Shown: positions 16,884 through 26,744, numbered from the stretch's first letter. The stretch is 64,000 bases of DNA from Terriglobia bacterium (GCA_020072585.1 JAIQGL010000004.1:310001-374000), one strand, 5' to 3'. Numbers and translations: made by a program. The notes: generated by a model from the letters alone, not told the origin.

Positions 16884-18637
16884 TTGCCGCCTGCCGTGAA
16901 GCGCTTCGCAAACACAGGGCGCTCATGCTGGAGCGCCCGTTCTGGCGCCTGGTTGCGCACTTTGGCATGCGGCTGTTTTCCGGCGGCGGAGAAGGCGGGC
17001 TGGAACTCGGGATGGGCGCGATTCTGGCGCTGCTGGCCGCTCCCGGCGCATTTATCTCTATTCTTCTGCTCGACAAGTATTCCGGCCTGCTCCGCTATTT
17101 CCGCGGGAACCACGCTTTTGATGCATACGCTTCCTCACTCCCTGACCAGTATTTCTTTCTGACTTTCTCCATGGCAATCACCGGTATTGTGACCGTGCTC
17201 AAGTGGGACAGCATTTTTCCTGATCGTCGTGACTACATGAACCTGTCGCCGCTGCCCATCACCACGCGGCGGATCTTCTTAGCCAATATCACGGCAATTA
17301 TCCTGATAGCGGTGGCGTTTGCCGTGGACGTGAACGCCGTTTCCTCACTCTTTTTCCCCTTGATCGTCACCATGGAAGAACCTAAATTTTCCGCTTATCT
17401 GCAATTTACGCGCTCTCATTTTGCCGGAGTGCTGCTGGCCAGCCTGTTCGTATTCTTCGCCATGTTCGCCGTGATTGGCACTTTGATGGTCGCACTTCCT
17501 GACAGCGTCTTTCGCCGGATCTCAATCTATCTTCGCGTACTGGTAGTGGTCTTGCTCCTCGGGTTGCTGTGCTCCACTTTTGCCGTGGCGCCAATGCTCC
17601 AGACGCCTCCGGGCGATCCGCGTTCGCTGCTGCAATGGCTTCCGCCTATGTGGTTTCTGGGATTGTCGCGGACGATCCTGGGGAAAGCCGACGCAACTCT
17701 GGCACAGATGGGAATGATCGGCGTGCGGGCAATCATCGGAGTAACTCTGCTGGCGCCGATGGTTTATGTGTTGAGCTACTATCGCTACTTCATCCGCATT
17801 CCAGAGACGCTTGATACCACGCTGAAAAACCGGGCACCCAGGGTTCTGTTCCCCACGCGGCTGATGGACCGCCTTATGCTGCGCTCTGGATTTGAACGCG
17901 GCATCTACCGGTTCGCAATGAAGACGCTTCTGCGCAATGACCGCCATTCCCTGATCTTTGGCGCGTTTGCCGGCCTGGGCCTGGTGCTTGCTTCACAGAC
18001 TCTGGTTTCAGTATTCAACCAGAGGCCGGGCGCCACGGATTCAGTGCCCAGCGCGGACCTGCTCTCAGTACCCTTTGTCCTGGCTTATTTCCTGATCTGC
18101 GGGCTGCGCTTTGTCTTTGATTTACCGGCGGAGCTCAACGCGAACTGGGTGCACAAAGTGGTCCTGGACCGCGAATCAGCTCTGTCTGCTGCCGGCATTG
18201 CCAGGAAAATTATTTTGACTTTCGTGCTGCCCTGGATTCTGGCGGCTTGTCTGCCGCTGTATTTATATCTCTGGGGCGGAGTCATTGGCGGCGCACTGAT
18301 TGCTGTGCTGCTTGCAGGATGTTCTCTGCTGGCCACCCTGCTGTTGCGGCGGTTCCGCAAGGTACCATTTGCCTGCGCTTATCCTGCATGGAAGCAAAGC
18401 GCCACCGTCACTGTGTTGCTATACGTCCTGGGATTATGGGCATTTGCTTTCCTTCTGCCTGCGTTGGAACGTGCCTTATTGCTAAGAAGCCAGTGGTATC
18501 TCTGGGTTCTGGCCGCGATGCTCCTGACAGCTCAGTTGCTGGTACGCAAGCTGCGCGAAGACGATGACAACTCCGGACTGGTCTTTGAAGAGATTCCTGA
18601 CCCTCCATTTGAATGGCTTAATCTTTCCGGACGCTGA
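16880..18637 (+). CDS. ABC transporter permease
   Basis: A 585-residue membrane protein starting at a GTG that overlaps the ATPase stop by four bases. About 12 hydrophobic segments are visible, in two halves: residues roughly 45-310 and 355-555. They are separated by a basic cytoplasmic loop (LDTTLKNRAPRVLFPTRLMDRLML). The end is acidic and cytoplasmic. It fits a large export permease working with the upstream ATPase. The substrate is unknown. The nearby PadR regulator makes drug or antimicrobial-peptide export plausible, by analogy only. Confidence 0.87.
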   Translation: MIAACREALRKHRALMLERPFWRLVAHFGMRLFSGGGEGGLELGMGAILALLAAPGAFISILLLDKYSGLLRYFRGNHAFDAYASSLPDQYFFLTFSMAITGIVTVLKWDSIFPDRRDYMNLSPLPITTRRIFLANITAIILIAVAFAVDVNAVSSLFFPLIVTMEEPKFSAYLQFTRSHFAGVLLASLFVFFAMFAVIGTLMVALPDSVFRRISIYLRVLVVVLLLGLLCSTFAVAPMLQTPPGDPRSLLQWLPPMWFLGLSRTILGKADATLAQMGMIGVRAIIGVTLLAPMVYVLSYYRYFIRIPETLDTTLKNRAPRVLFPTRLMDRLMLRSGFERGIYRFAMKTLLRNDRHSLIFGAFAGLGLVLASQTLVSVFNQRPGATDSVPSADLLSVPFVLAYFLICGLRFVFDLPAELNANWVHKVVLDRESALSAAGIARKIILTFVLPWILAACLPLYLYLWGGVIGGALIAVLLAGCSLLATLLLRRFRKVPFACAYPAWKQSATVTVLLYVLGLWAFAFLLPALERALLLRSQWYLWVLAAMLLTAQLLVRKLREDDDNSGLVFEEIPDPPFEWLNLSGR

Positions 18638-18753
18638 CTCCAGTCGAATTCCCCACCTTTTGAAACGCTGGGACCAATTTGGTCACTAGTTACATGTACG
18701 CCCATTCGGGAAAGCAAACGGCACCCGAGCAATGAGTGCTGGAAGGAGTTTTT

Positions 18754-19704
18754 ATGTCCAGGGTCCGTCAACTGATTGCTGTCATGCTCTGTCTTGTACT
18801 GCTCAGTTCCACGTCTCACGCCTGGTTTGGTTTTGGACACATGGCCGTGGCTTATGTGGCTTACCAGAAGCTTACCGCGGAGAAAAAAGCCCGGGTCGCC
18901 GTGTTGCTTAAGAAAAACCCGTACTACAACAACAAATGGAAGGCCATGATCCCGGCCGGCACTCCTGCGGACCAGCGGGACCTGGTGTTATTCATGATCG
19001 CCGCCACGTGGCCGGACCAGATCAAGGGTGACTCGAAATATGCCGATGACGGGCTCGCTGGAGGGAACGTCCCTGCTCCCGGTCCGCTGGCATGGCAAAA
19101 TATTGGATACAGCGACCTGAATCGGCACAAGTACTGGCATTTTATCGACACGCCATTCACCCAGGACGGCACGTCGCCTTTGACCGCGATTCCTTCACCC
19201 AACGCGGAAACCGAGATCGCCATCTTCCGCCAGACGCTGACATCCAACAGTAATGACAAACTTAAATCCTATGATCTGGTCTGGTTATTGCACCTGGTAG
19301 GCGATGTTCACCAGCCACTCCATTCCACCACCCGGGTCAGCGCGGTTGATCCACAGGGCGATAATGGCGGCAATTCCGTCAAATTGTCCGATCCGCGCAA
19401 GGAGCTACATGCCTTTTGGGATGGCCTGCCGGGTGACAGCGACGTAATCGCTGATGTAATCACTTATGGAAAGTCGCTGGCCGCGGCTGATCCAGTTCTG
19501 GCAAAAAAAGCTGACGCTTCCGATTGGATCAACGAAAGCTTTGACATCGCTGAGAAGGTTGTGTATTCCGCTCCGATTGGAGCCGGCAATGGCCCTTTTG
19601 CCGTAACCTCGGACTACAGGGACAACGCAAAGAAAATTGCCGATCAGAGAGTGACCCTAGCGGGCGAGCGCCTGGCGAACTTGATCAATGACGAATTCAA
19701 GTAG
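18754..19704 (+). CDS. secreted S1/P1 family nuclease
   Basis: The ATG at 18754 (MSRVRQLIAVMLCLVLLSS), preceded by GGAAGGAG, gives 316 residues. Signal cleavage after SHA would expose Trp as residue 1 of the mature enzyme. This is diagnostic for S1/P1 nucleases, because the Trp amino group binds zinc. The remaining zinc ligands sit in GFGHMAVAY, YWHFIDTPF, LHLVGDVHQPLHS, GDNGGNS and LHAFWDGL. These enzymes cut single-stranded DNA and RNA in the periplasm or medium, often for phosphate or nucleoside scavenging. All ligand blocks are intact. Confidence 0.94.
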   Translation: MSRVRQLIAVMLCLVLLSSTSHAWFGFGHMAVAYVAYQKLTAEKKARVAVLLKKNPYYNNKWKAMIPAGTPADQRDLVLFMIAATWPDQIKGDSKYADDGLAGGNVPAPGPLAWQNIGYSDLNRHKYWHFIDTPFTQDGTSPLTAIPSPNAETEIAIFRQTLTSNSNDKLKSYDLVWLLHLVGDVHQPLHSTTRVSAVDPQGDNGGNSVKLSDPRKELHAFWDGLPGDSDVIADVITYGKSLAAADPVLAKKADASDWINESFDIAEKVVYSAPIGAGNGPFAVTSDYRDNAKKIADQRVTLAGERLANLINDEFK

Positions 19705-19952
19705 CTGCTTCCTCAGGGCACGTGAAACTAATTGCACAACAGTGGAGACTCGCAATTTCCCGCTAGATTTGAGTTTTCGCGAAAAACAACTGCGAATCGG
19801 CCTGTCAGCCCTGGAATCAATGGGCTAAAGCTGTCAAATAAAAATATTTGAAGCGATGTCGATATCAGCACCGTCTAAACGTCATATATGTGTACGCGCC
19901 ACTGAAACCGTTTGCCCATTTTTTACGTACAGCAGGTAGGGGAGTTTTTGAA

Positions 19953-20537
19953 ATGTTTCGCCGTAGACGCAAACAGCGTGCCCATGAACGTTCCACCGAA
20001 TACGCAAGCTGCAAGGACTTTCAGGAAATTTTTGCAGAGGACATGGCAGGCCTGCACCAGCTTGCATTTCTCCTGACGGCTGACCAGGCCAAAGCGGAGC
20101 AGTGCTTTGTAGCCGGTCTGGACGATAGCATCCGTGGCAATCCTGTATTCCGGCAGTGGGCGCGGGCGTGGAGCAAACGCGCCATCATTCAGAATGCCAT
20201 CAAGACCATTGCACCGGTGCCGACGCGGCCCAGCACGATAGACGGAACATATATCGTCAGCATGCAAAATGGCAGTAGCGCGAAGAATATCGCAATCCAC
20301 GTCACCCCAGACGTAGCTTCATGGGAGCCGTTTGAAAGATTTGTTTTTGTAATGGCTGTGCTAGAAGGTTATTCCCTGCGTGAGTGTTCAACGCTGCTTG
20401 GATGCCAGGTGCAGGATGTCATGGTTGCAAAATCACTGGCGCTGCAACGACTGGCAGAGCAGCCCGTGAAAGAATCTGCCACTGAGAGTGCTGATCTCCA
20501 GTGGACCGCCAGACTGGCACGCGCGCAGGTTGCGTAA
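19953..20537 (+). CDS. sigma-70-like (ECF-related) hypothetical protein
   Basis: The ATG at 19953 follows a TAGGGGAG ribosome site and gives 194 residues. It begins with a basic stretch (MFRRRRKQRAHERS). The region FQEIFAEDMAGLHQLAFLLTADQAKAEQCFVAGLDD looks like a divergent sigma region 2. FVFVMAVLEGYSLRECSTLLGCQVQDVMVAKSLALQRL matches sigma region 4 with a helix-turn-helix. The linker is atypical, and no anti-sigma gene is adjacent. I recall similar unnamed proteins in Acidobacteria. It may be a degenerate or specialised sigma factor. Confidence 0.75.
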   Translation: MFRRRRKQRAHERSTEYASCKDFQEIFAEDMAGLHQLAFLLTADQAKAEQCFVAGLDDSIRGNPVFRQWARAWSKRAIIQNAIKTIAPVPTRPSTIDGTYIVSMQNGSSAKNIAIHVTPDVASWEPFERFVFVMAVLEGYSLRECSTLLGCQVQDVMVAKSLALQRLAEQPVKESATESADLQWTARLARAQVA

Positions 20538-20801
20538 TCCTCCAATTGAGCTGAAGTGGTTAGAACAGGCATTCGGAGATATTCAGGAATGCGCCGGTGG
20601 CAGAAGTCTTACTCGGGACAGTTGTAAAGTTGCGGGCGCCCGTGCAATCGTCGCGTGAAAGTTATTAGACCGGAAACTGCGCGACATCCTGCCTTTAAAC
20701 TCTAACGTTGCACTGGCACCCTCAACATCTTAAAAAACTTCCTGTGACAGAATCTTCGTGCGGACCATTTTGAAATCCGCAAGCTGCTATCTATCCCACT
20801 C

Positions 20802-20915
20802 TTACAGTGCGAGCAGAATATAACCCGCGCCGGACCAGACTGCGAAAACCGCCGCCGTAAGTGCCAACCGGAAAGACAAACTATCAAGAATGCGATTATT
20901 TTTGCCGTCGAACAT
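20802..20915 (-). CDS. small single-pass membrane protein (37 residues)
   Basis: A short frame with an unusually good ribosome site: AGGAG six bases before the ATG at 20915. It encodes a charged head (MFDGKNNRILDSLSFR) and one hydrophobic helix (LALTAAVFAVWSGAGYILLA). I know no homologue. The reading is supported only by the ribosome site and the sensible topology, so it is tentative. Confidence 0.45.
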   Translation of the reverse strand: MFDGKNNRILDSLSFRLALTAAVFAVWSGAGYILLAL

Positions 20916-21246
20916 TTTGAACTCCTGATCCCAACATCTTGGAATTTTGAAATCACGGCAAGTTGCGCCGCTGATTCCCTCTACAAGTAATGGCATCTGC
21001 CGTGCCAAATCTGCTTCACCATGTAAACCATTGAAATCACGGAAGAAACGGAGGGGCAAGCTGCTGTGAACAAGAAAACCGTGTGTTCACTTTCGGCATC
21101 ACAGTGTTCGCGAATGAACACCTGTTATGAGCGCATATTTACAGGCGATTTCTTGCTATCCTTTAATCTGGGGCGTTTAGAAAGCCGCATCAGCCGCAAT
21201 TTGCCACATAGCCTTCCAGGTATTCGGCACTCGGGTAAAATCATGA
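20916..21246. other. intergenic region without a recognisable gene
   Basis: About 330 bases between the small membrane protein and the P450 gene. Short frames occur but none has convincing composition and ribosome site. It probably holds the promoters of both neighbours. Confidence 0.5.
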
Positions 21247-22602
21247 GTGTTGACTCGCTCTCGCCAGTTCAGTAAAGCTCCCGGGCCTCCAACACTTCAG
21301 TTTTTTCTGAACCTGACACAGTTTCGCAAAGACCCGCTGGGCGGCTTCTTTCATGCGGCCCTGACCTATGGCGACGTAGTCCGTTACCGTGGCATGTGGG
21401 TCTCTCACCAACTGAGCCACCCTGACCATATCCAGCATGTGCTGCAAGGCAACTTCGCCAACTATCGCAAAGGGCGCGGCTACAAGATTCTGAAGCTCTC
21501 ACTTGGTGAAGGACTGCTGACCAGCGAAGGCGCTCTCTGGCAGCGGCAACGGAAGATGACGCAGCCTTCGTTTCAGGGGCAGCAGGTGGCTTCTTTTGTT
21601 CCAACAATGGCTGAGAACTCTCTGACGATGCTTCGCCGATGGGAAGAGAGCGCCAGGCAAGGCGAAGTCTTTGATGTAGTGCCGGATTTCATGCGCCTTA
21701 CTCTCAACATTGCCGCCGAGGTGCTTTTTACCACCAATCTGGAAGCAGACGCCGAGTCGATCCGACGGACGCTTGATATTGGCCGTGACTATTCGGTGGA
21801 ACGTGCATGGTCAATCTTTCCGCCGCCGCTGAGCTTCCCCACGAAACGAAATCGCGAATACCGCGGCGCTCTGGCCAATATTCATGGAATCATTGACCGC
21901 ATCATTGCCGAGCGGCGCAGGGCTCCGGGGCGCATCGCCGATCTGCTAACCATGCTGATGGAGGCGCGCGATGAGAACGGCGCACCCATGTCTGACAAGC
22001 AGCTTCGTGATGAAGTCATTACGCTGCTTACCGCCGGACATGAGACAACAACGCTCGCGCTTGCCTGGACGTGCTTTCTGATCGCCACGCGACCTGATGT
22101 GGTGGAGCGCATGACGGCTGAAGCGGCATTTCTCAACGGCCGAAGTCCCAACTATGACGACCTGATGAAGCTGCGTTATTCGCGCATGGTGGTGGAGGAG
22201 AGCATGCGTCTTTATCCGCCGGTGTGGACGCTGGCGCGCACTGCAGTGAATGAAGACGAGATCGGCGGCTATCGCATTTCTGCGGGATCAGAAATTCTGA
22301 TTTTCCCTTATATCACGCAACGCCATCCCAAATGGTGGCAGGACCCAGACGTTTTTCGTCCGGAGCGCTTTGCGCCGGAGAACTCAGCAGCGCGGCCGCG
22401 CTATGCGTATCTGCCGTTTGGCGCCGGGCCGCGCACGTGTATCGGCCTGAATTTTGCGATGACCGAGATTCTGGTGGCGCTAACGCTGCTGTTGCAACGC
22501 TTTCGTTTGAAGCTGGCGATCGATCCCGCTGAGGTGCGTCCTGATCCATCGGTTACATTGCAGCCAAGGCCGGGAGTGCCGGTAAAGCTGGAGACAATCT
22601 AG
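21247..22602 (+). CDS. cytochrome P450
   Basis: A 451-residue P450 beginning at a GTG. The I-helix oxygen-activation motif is AGHETT near residue 264, the K-helix ExxR is ESMR near 317, and the haem-binding loop FGAGPRTCIG carries the thiolate cysteine near residue 398. It lacks an N-terminal membrane anchor, so it is soluble. The sequence resembles the CYP102/CYP110-like bacterial fatty-acid and alkane hydroxylases, but the substrate is not predictable. It converges with the acyl-CoA synthetase gene, leaving six bases between stops. No ferredoxin or reductase gene is adjacent. Confidence 0.95.
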   Translation: MLTRSRQFSKAPGPPTLQFFLNLTQFRKDPLGGFFHAALTYGDVVRYRGMWVSHQLSHPDHIQHVLQGNFANYRKGRGYKILKLSLGEGLLTSEGALWQRQRKMTQPSFQGQQVASFVPTMAENSLTMLRRWEESARQGEVFDVVPDFMRLTLNIAAEVLFTTNLEADAESIRRTLDIGRDYSVERAWSIFPPPLSFPTKRNREYRGALANIHGIIDRIIAERRRAPGRIADLLTMLMEARDENGAPMSDKQLRDEVITLLTAGHETTTLALAWTCFLIATRPDVVERMTAEAAFLNGRSPNYDDLMKLRYSRMVVEESMRLYPPVWTLARTAVNEDEIGGYRISAGSEILIFPYITQRHPKWWQDPDVFRPERFAPENSAARPRYAYLPFGAGPRTCIGLNFAMTEILVALTLLLQRFRLKLAIDPAEVRPDPSVTLQPRPGVPVKLETI

Positions 22603-22608
22603 AATCGG

Positions 22609-24237
22609 CTAGCTCAATTTCGCCTTCTCCCATTGCCAATTTGCAAAGCGCTTGCGCAGCTCCAGCTTTGATAACTTTCCAGTCGATGTGTGCGGGAGTT
22701 CGTCAAGAAAGACGAAGGCATCAGGCAGCTGCCATTTGGCGAAGCGGGAAGAAAGAAATCCGCGCAGCTCTTCTGATGTGGCAGTGGCTCCCGAACGCAG
22801 CACCACAACCGCAACCGGGCGCTCATCCCACTTGGGATGGGGCACCGCAATCACGCCTGCTTCGCGCACTGCCGGATGGCCGACCAGAGCATTTTCCAGG
22901 TCAACCGAGCTGATCCACTCGCCGCCCGACTTGATCAGATCTTTGGAGCGGTCGGCAATTTGCACATAACCTTCCGCATCAATCGTGGCAATGTCGCCCG
23001 TGCGCAGCCAGCCGTCAGCGGTCCAGCGGTCTTCTGTACCGGGTGCGTTGAAATAGCTGGAAGCAACCCACGGTCCGCGCACATGCAGCTCACCCAGGGT
23101 GGCTCCGTCCCAGGGTGCTTCGCCATGGTCATTCACGACGCGAACCTCCATGAATGGCAGAGCGCGACCCTGTCGAACACGCATGCGATATTGCTCGTCT
23201 TCACTCCATTCACGCATGTGCGATTTCAGCGTGGAACAGACTGCAACCGGCGTGGTTTCCGTCATGCCCCAGACCTGTATGAGCCGCAGGCCATGCTGAT
23301 CGAGCTTGCGCACCAGCGCTTCCGGCACAGCCGTGCCGCCGACAAAGCCTCGAAATGCCGGAGCCAGGTTCCAACGGCCTGGATCTTTTTCCAGGCTTTC
23401 GAGAATGCCCGCCCACACCGTAGGCACGGCCGTGGCAATCGTGACCTGCTCAGAGCTGAAGAGATCCAGAATGGACTGTGGATCAAGCTGGCGGCCCGGC
23501 AACACCAGCTTGCAGCCAAGCATGATAGCCACATGCGGCAGCCCATGCGCGTTGGCATGGAACATGGGCGCCAGAGCCATGGCCACGTCATGCTGCGAAA
23601 CGCAGAATGAATCAGGCAGGGAAAAAGCCAATGCATGCAGGACCAGAGCGCGATGCGAATAGAGCACGCCTTTGGAATTGCCGGTGGTGCCGGAGGTAAA
23701 ACACATGGCTGCGGCATCATTTTCTTGAGAGCAGGGAAATTCGTAGCCGCCGCGGGCGGTCAACAACAGATCTTCGTAATCCTCAGTGCCTGGAGGCAGC
23801 ATCTCATTCTGATGCCGGACAATAAAGACGCGCTCAGGATTCACCTTGTCACGAAACTGTTCAAACAAGGGCAGCAGCACGTCATCGACAATCAGAAAAC
23901 GGTCCTGCGCATGATTCACAATGTACGCCAGCTCTTGCGCATGCAGCCGCAAGTTGAGCGTATGCACCACGCCTCCGGCGGCAGGCACTCCGAAATAAGC
24001 TTCCAGGTGTGCGTAGTGGTTCCAGCAGAGAGTGCCCACGCGGTCTCCAGGCTGGAGCCCAGCGCGATGCAACGCTTCCGCCAGCGCCTTTGCGCGGCGA
24101 TAGAAATCGAGGTAGGTATAACGGTGCAGGCTGCCGTTGGGCAGGCGAGAAACGATTTCCACTGCCGGATAAATTTTTGGGATGCGCTCCAGGATTGCCT
24201 GCAAATTAAGCGGGGAATCCATCATGGAACCCTTCAT
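22609..24237 (-). CDS. AMP-forming acyl-CoA synthetase (fatty-acid:CoA ligase-like)
   Basis: Starting at the ATG at 24237, eight bases after an AGGAGG, gives 542 residues. The adenylate-forming motifs are intact: CFTSGTTGNSKGVLYSH (P-loop-like A3), VWGMTETTP (A5), DGWLRTGD (A7), DRSKDLIKSGGEWIS (A8) and the catalytic Lys in TSTGKLSKLELR (A10). The overall pattern matches medium/long-chain fatty-acid CoA ligases of the AlkK type. It would activate a carboxylic acid as acyl-AMP, then acyl-CoA. With the neighbouring P450 it could be part of fatty-acid or alkane use, though they are on opposite strands. Confidence 0.93.
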   Translation of the reverse strand: MKGSMMDSPLNLQAILERIPKIYPAVEIVSRLPNGSLHRYTYLDFYRRAKALAEALHRAGLQPGDRVGTLCWNHYAHLEAYFGVPAAGGVVHTLNLRLHAQELAYIVNHAQDRFLIVDDVLLPLFEQFRDKVNPERVFIVRHQNEMLPPGTEDYEDLLLTARGGYEFPCSQENDAAAMCFTSGTTGNSKGVLYSHRALVLHALAFSLPDSFCVSQHDVAMALAPMFHANAHGLPHVAIMLGCKLVLPGRQLDPQSILDLFSSEQVTIATAVPTVWAGILESLEKDPGRWNLAPAFRGFVGGTAVPEALVRKLDQHGLRLIQVWGMTETTPVAVCSTLKSHMREWSEDEQYRMRVRQGRALPFMEVRVVNDHGEAPWDGATLGELHVRGPWVASSYFNAPGTEDRWTADGWLRTGDIATIDAEGYVQIADRSKDLIKSGGEWISSVDLENALVGHPAVREAGVIAVPHPKWDERPVAVVVLRSGATATSEELRGFLSSRFAKWQLPDAFVFLDELPHTSTGKLSKLELRKRFANWQWEKAKLS

Positions 24238-24351
24238 ATGCATGCCCTCCTGAACATGGAGTAGAGACGGTTGAAATGCACAAAGCGCGCCTATCCTAGC
24301 ACAAAGGATTTCCAGCAGTTCTGCCCCGCTGTGGCTTATACTGCTCCCGCT

Positions 24352-25407
24352 ATGAAACTCAGCCGCCTTCTCTGCCTGTTGTTGATGAGCGCCTTCTGTT
24401 CCGCCGCGATGCTGGCGCAAAACAGTTTTACTCTCGGTAATGCAACGGCCGCGCCGGGGCAAAAAGCTACCGGCATTCTGGAAGTGCCCGCCGGAGTGGA
24501 CGCCGCAACTTCCATTCCGGTGGTAGTTGTCCGTGGCGCCAAGCCTGGACCGGTGCTGGCGCTGGTTTCCGGCGCACACGGAACGGAGTATGCCTCCATT
24601 ATTGCGCTGGAAAAAGTGATTCAGGTGCTGGACCCCGCGCAGATTTCAGGCACGGTCATCATCGTGCCGCTGCTCAACATCGCTTCTTTCGAGCAGAAGG
24701 TCCCGCACGTAAACCCGGTGGACGGCAAAAGCATGAACCGTTTCTATCCCGGCAAACAGGATGGCACTCAGACGGAGCGCGCTTCATACGTGATCACAAA
24801 ACAGGTGGTTGAGCGGTGTGACTATCTTGTGGATTACCACGGCGGCGACCTGGATGAGAACCTGCGTCCGTATGCTTACTGGCCCAAGTCCGGCGATGCC
24901 CGGCATGACGCCATCACGCGCGATATGGTCCTTGCCTTTGGGCTTGACCACGTCATCATCTGGAGTGACCGCCCTAAAGATCCCGCGGCATCGCGCTATC
25001 TAGACAATACTGCCAACACGCGCGGCAAACCGGCCATTGCCGTGGAGGCCGGATACTCAGGGACAGTCCAGCCGGACGATGTTGCGCTGCTGACAAACGG
25101 CACGCTGAGCCTGATGCGCTATCTGAAGATGCTGCCCGGTGCGCCCACAGTTGTGGAACATCCCGTGTGGCTGGGAAAAGTTGATACAGTCTCCAGCGAG
25201 CAGCCGGGGATTTTCTATCCGGTGGTGCAGCGTGGGACCTATGTTGAAGCCGGAATGAAGATCGGCTATGTGACCGACTACTTCGGCAAGACAATCTATG
25301 AAGCCCGCGCGCCGGCAGCCGGAGTGGTGCTATACATCTGCGGGGTGCCGTCGATGAAGAAAGGTGACACGGTGGCGAACATCGGCGAGATCACGACCAA
25401 CCCGTAA
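24352..25407 (+). CDS. secreted succinylglutamate desuccinylase/aspartoacylase-like hydrolase
   Basis: The ATG at 24352 gives 351 residues with a signal peptide (MKLSRLLCLLLMSAFCSAAMLA). The zinc-site motif of the M14-like AstE/AspA family is visible in LVSGAHGTEYAS (the expected HxxE) and in LVDYHGGDLDENL (the third ligand). The substrate-side Arg/Asn block is in GKSMNRFYPGK, and a C-terminal beta domain ends in VANIGEITT. It should hydrolyse an amide or peptide bond outside the cytoplasm. That is unusual for classical AstE, so the substrate is unknown. Confidence 0.88.
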   Translation: MKLSRLLCLLLMSAFCSAAMLAQNSFTLGNATAAPGQKATGILEVPAGVDAATSIPVVVVRGAKPGPVLALVSGAHGTEYASIIALEKVIQVLDPAQISGTVIIVPLLNIASFEQKVPHVNPVDGKSMNRFYPGKQDGTQTERASYVITKQVVERCDYLVDYHGGDLDENLRPYAYWPKSGDARHDAITRDMVLAFGLDHVIIWSDRPKDPAASRYLDNTANTRGKPAIAVEAGYSGTVQPDDVALLTNGTLSLMRYLKMLPGAPTVVEHPVWLGKVDTVSSEQPGIFYPVVQRGTYVEAGMKIGYVTDYFGKTIYEARAPAAGVVLYICGVPSMKKGDTVANIGEITTNP

Positions 25408-25419
25408 ACCGGCAGAGTG

Positions 25420-26028
25420 TCACAAGCCAGAGCGTTTGGCCATCCAGCTGTGATAGAAGTAGAGCAACCATTGCACCAGGGCAATTCCACCCATGATGAC
25501 GGCGACATCCGGACTGCTCTTGAAGAGCCAGACCACCTTGTGGTTCTGAATGGTAAACAGGAACGGCATGATGGTGTAAAACAACGCCATCCACAGGAAT
25601 TTGACGCGCAAAGGCAGCGGAGTCTTGCGTTTGCGCGTATAGAGGTAGAACAACCAGAACAACACAGCTGTCGCGGCAAAAATGACTCCCGTGATAGACG
25701 ATTTGGTCCAGAGGACCCAGACGATCTTGTGGTCCTGAATACGAAACAGAAACAACATCAGCGTAAAAAGCACGGCCAGCAATAGAAAAGAGCTGCGGGT
25801 CTCCACCACCAGACGGGCGCGCTCCAGGGCAAGCTTTTCCTTCCCGGGGTCAAGCGCGGGAGCCGCGACTTTCAAACCTTCCAGCGGGCCGGCAGCGCCG
25901 CGGGCAAACTTCTCAAAATCCGGGTCCTGGCGAAAATAATCTTCCACCAGCGTGCGCGTGGCCGCACTGGCCTCACCGGAGAAGTAGGCCGGCAATAGAT
26001 CAACAATAACGTCCCGCTCGAGTTTCAT
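25420..26028 (-). CDS. probable anti-sigma membrane protein
   Basis: A 202-residue protein encoded immediately after, and overlapping by four bases, the ECF sigma gene. Its N-terminus (VIVDLLPAYFSGEASAATRTLVEDYFRQDP) has the helical shape of anti-sigma domains but lacks the zinc-binding His/Cys of the ZAS type. Four hydrophobic helices follow in two similar halves: each has a FLFRIQDHKIVW- or FLFTIQNHKVVW-like loop, suggesting an internal duplication. The cytoplasmic N-terminal domain would hold the sigma factor at the membrane until a signal arrives. The role is inferred from gene order. Confidence 0.78.
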   Translation of the reverse strand: MKLERDVIVDLLPAYFSGEASAATRTLVEDYFRQDPDFEKFARGAAGPLEGLKVAAPALDPGKEKLALERARLVVETRSSFLLLAVLFTLMLFLFRIQDHKIVWVLWTKSSITGVIFAATAVLFWLFYLYTRKRKTPLPLRVKFLWMALFYTIMPFLFTIQNHKVVWLFKSSPDVAVIMGGIALVQWLLYFYHSWMAKRSGL

Positions 26029-26516
26029 GGACGCACCTCCTGGAATTTCTCTCTGGCATGCATGAGCTTCAACCGTGCACGATGCACTTTGACCTTAACC
26101 GTGGTCACGGGCAGATTCAGCGTCTGCGCAATTTCTTCATACGGCATTTCTTCCTGCACCCGCATGAGCAGCGCCGCGCGGTCCACCTCAGAGAGCTGGC
26201 GCAACGCAGCCATTACGGCATTTAATTCGGCTTTGTGTTCCGTCCGCGTAGCCAACCCAATGGCAGGATCGGGCATGGACTCTTCCAATTCAGCAAGGCG
26301 GTTGCTTCGGCGCAGATGATCGCGGTACAGATTGCGCGCGATTGTGAACAAGTAAGCTTTGACCGTTGCTTCCCTGATCTTGCCGCGCGAGGTCCAGGCA
26401 CGCACAAATGTCTCTGATGTAACGTCGTCGGCCAGCGTGGCGTCACCGCAAAGGAACAGCACAAAGCGATGCACCTGTGGCGCATAGCTCTGGTAGAGGC
26501 TGTGGAAGTCCATCAT
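26025..26516 (-). CDS. ECF-type RNA polymerase sigma factor
   Basis: The start at 26516 (MMDFHSLYQSYAPQVHRFVL) gives 163 residues. Region 2 is clear (DATLADDVTSETFVRAWTSR, then AYLFTIARNLYRDHLRR), as is region 4 with its helix-turn-helix (MPYEEIAQTLNLPVTTVKVK). Such sigma factors direct RNA polymerase to a small regulon after release from an anti-sigma factor. The stop overlaps the next start (ATGA), so the pair is translationally coupled. A longer upstream extension of the frame is not sigma-like and was left out. Confidence 0.93.
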   Translation of the reverse strand: MMDFHSLYQSYAPQVHRFVLFLCGDATLADDVTSETFVRAWTSRGKIREATVKAYLFTIARNLYRDHLRRSNRLAELEESMPDPAIGLATRTEHKAELNAVMAALRQLSEVDRAALLMRVQEEMPYEEIAQTLNLPVTTVKVKVHRARLKLMHAREKFQEVRP

Positions 26517-26744
26517 CGGCGGCTGGTCGGTAATAATACGCAGAAATGATGCAGAAGTTACGCGGACAAGAATAGAAGCAGCCGGCGGCAAGTGGGCAAA
26601 TGGAGGGGCAACACAAGAAAGACAAAAGACTTGCACCTGAAAAGAATTCTGAAACAGGAGCCGGGACTGGTAACGGCCCGGCCCCTGTTATGCCATTTCC
26701 TCCCCCAGGAAATAGCAACACTTCATCTGTTTACCCCCATCCAT

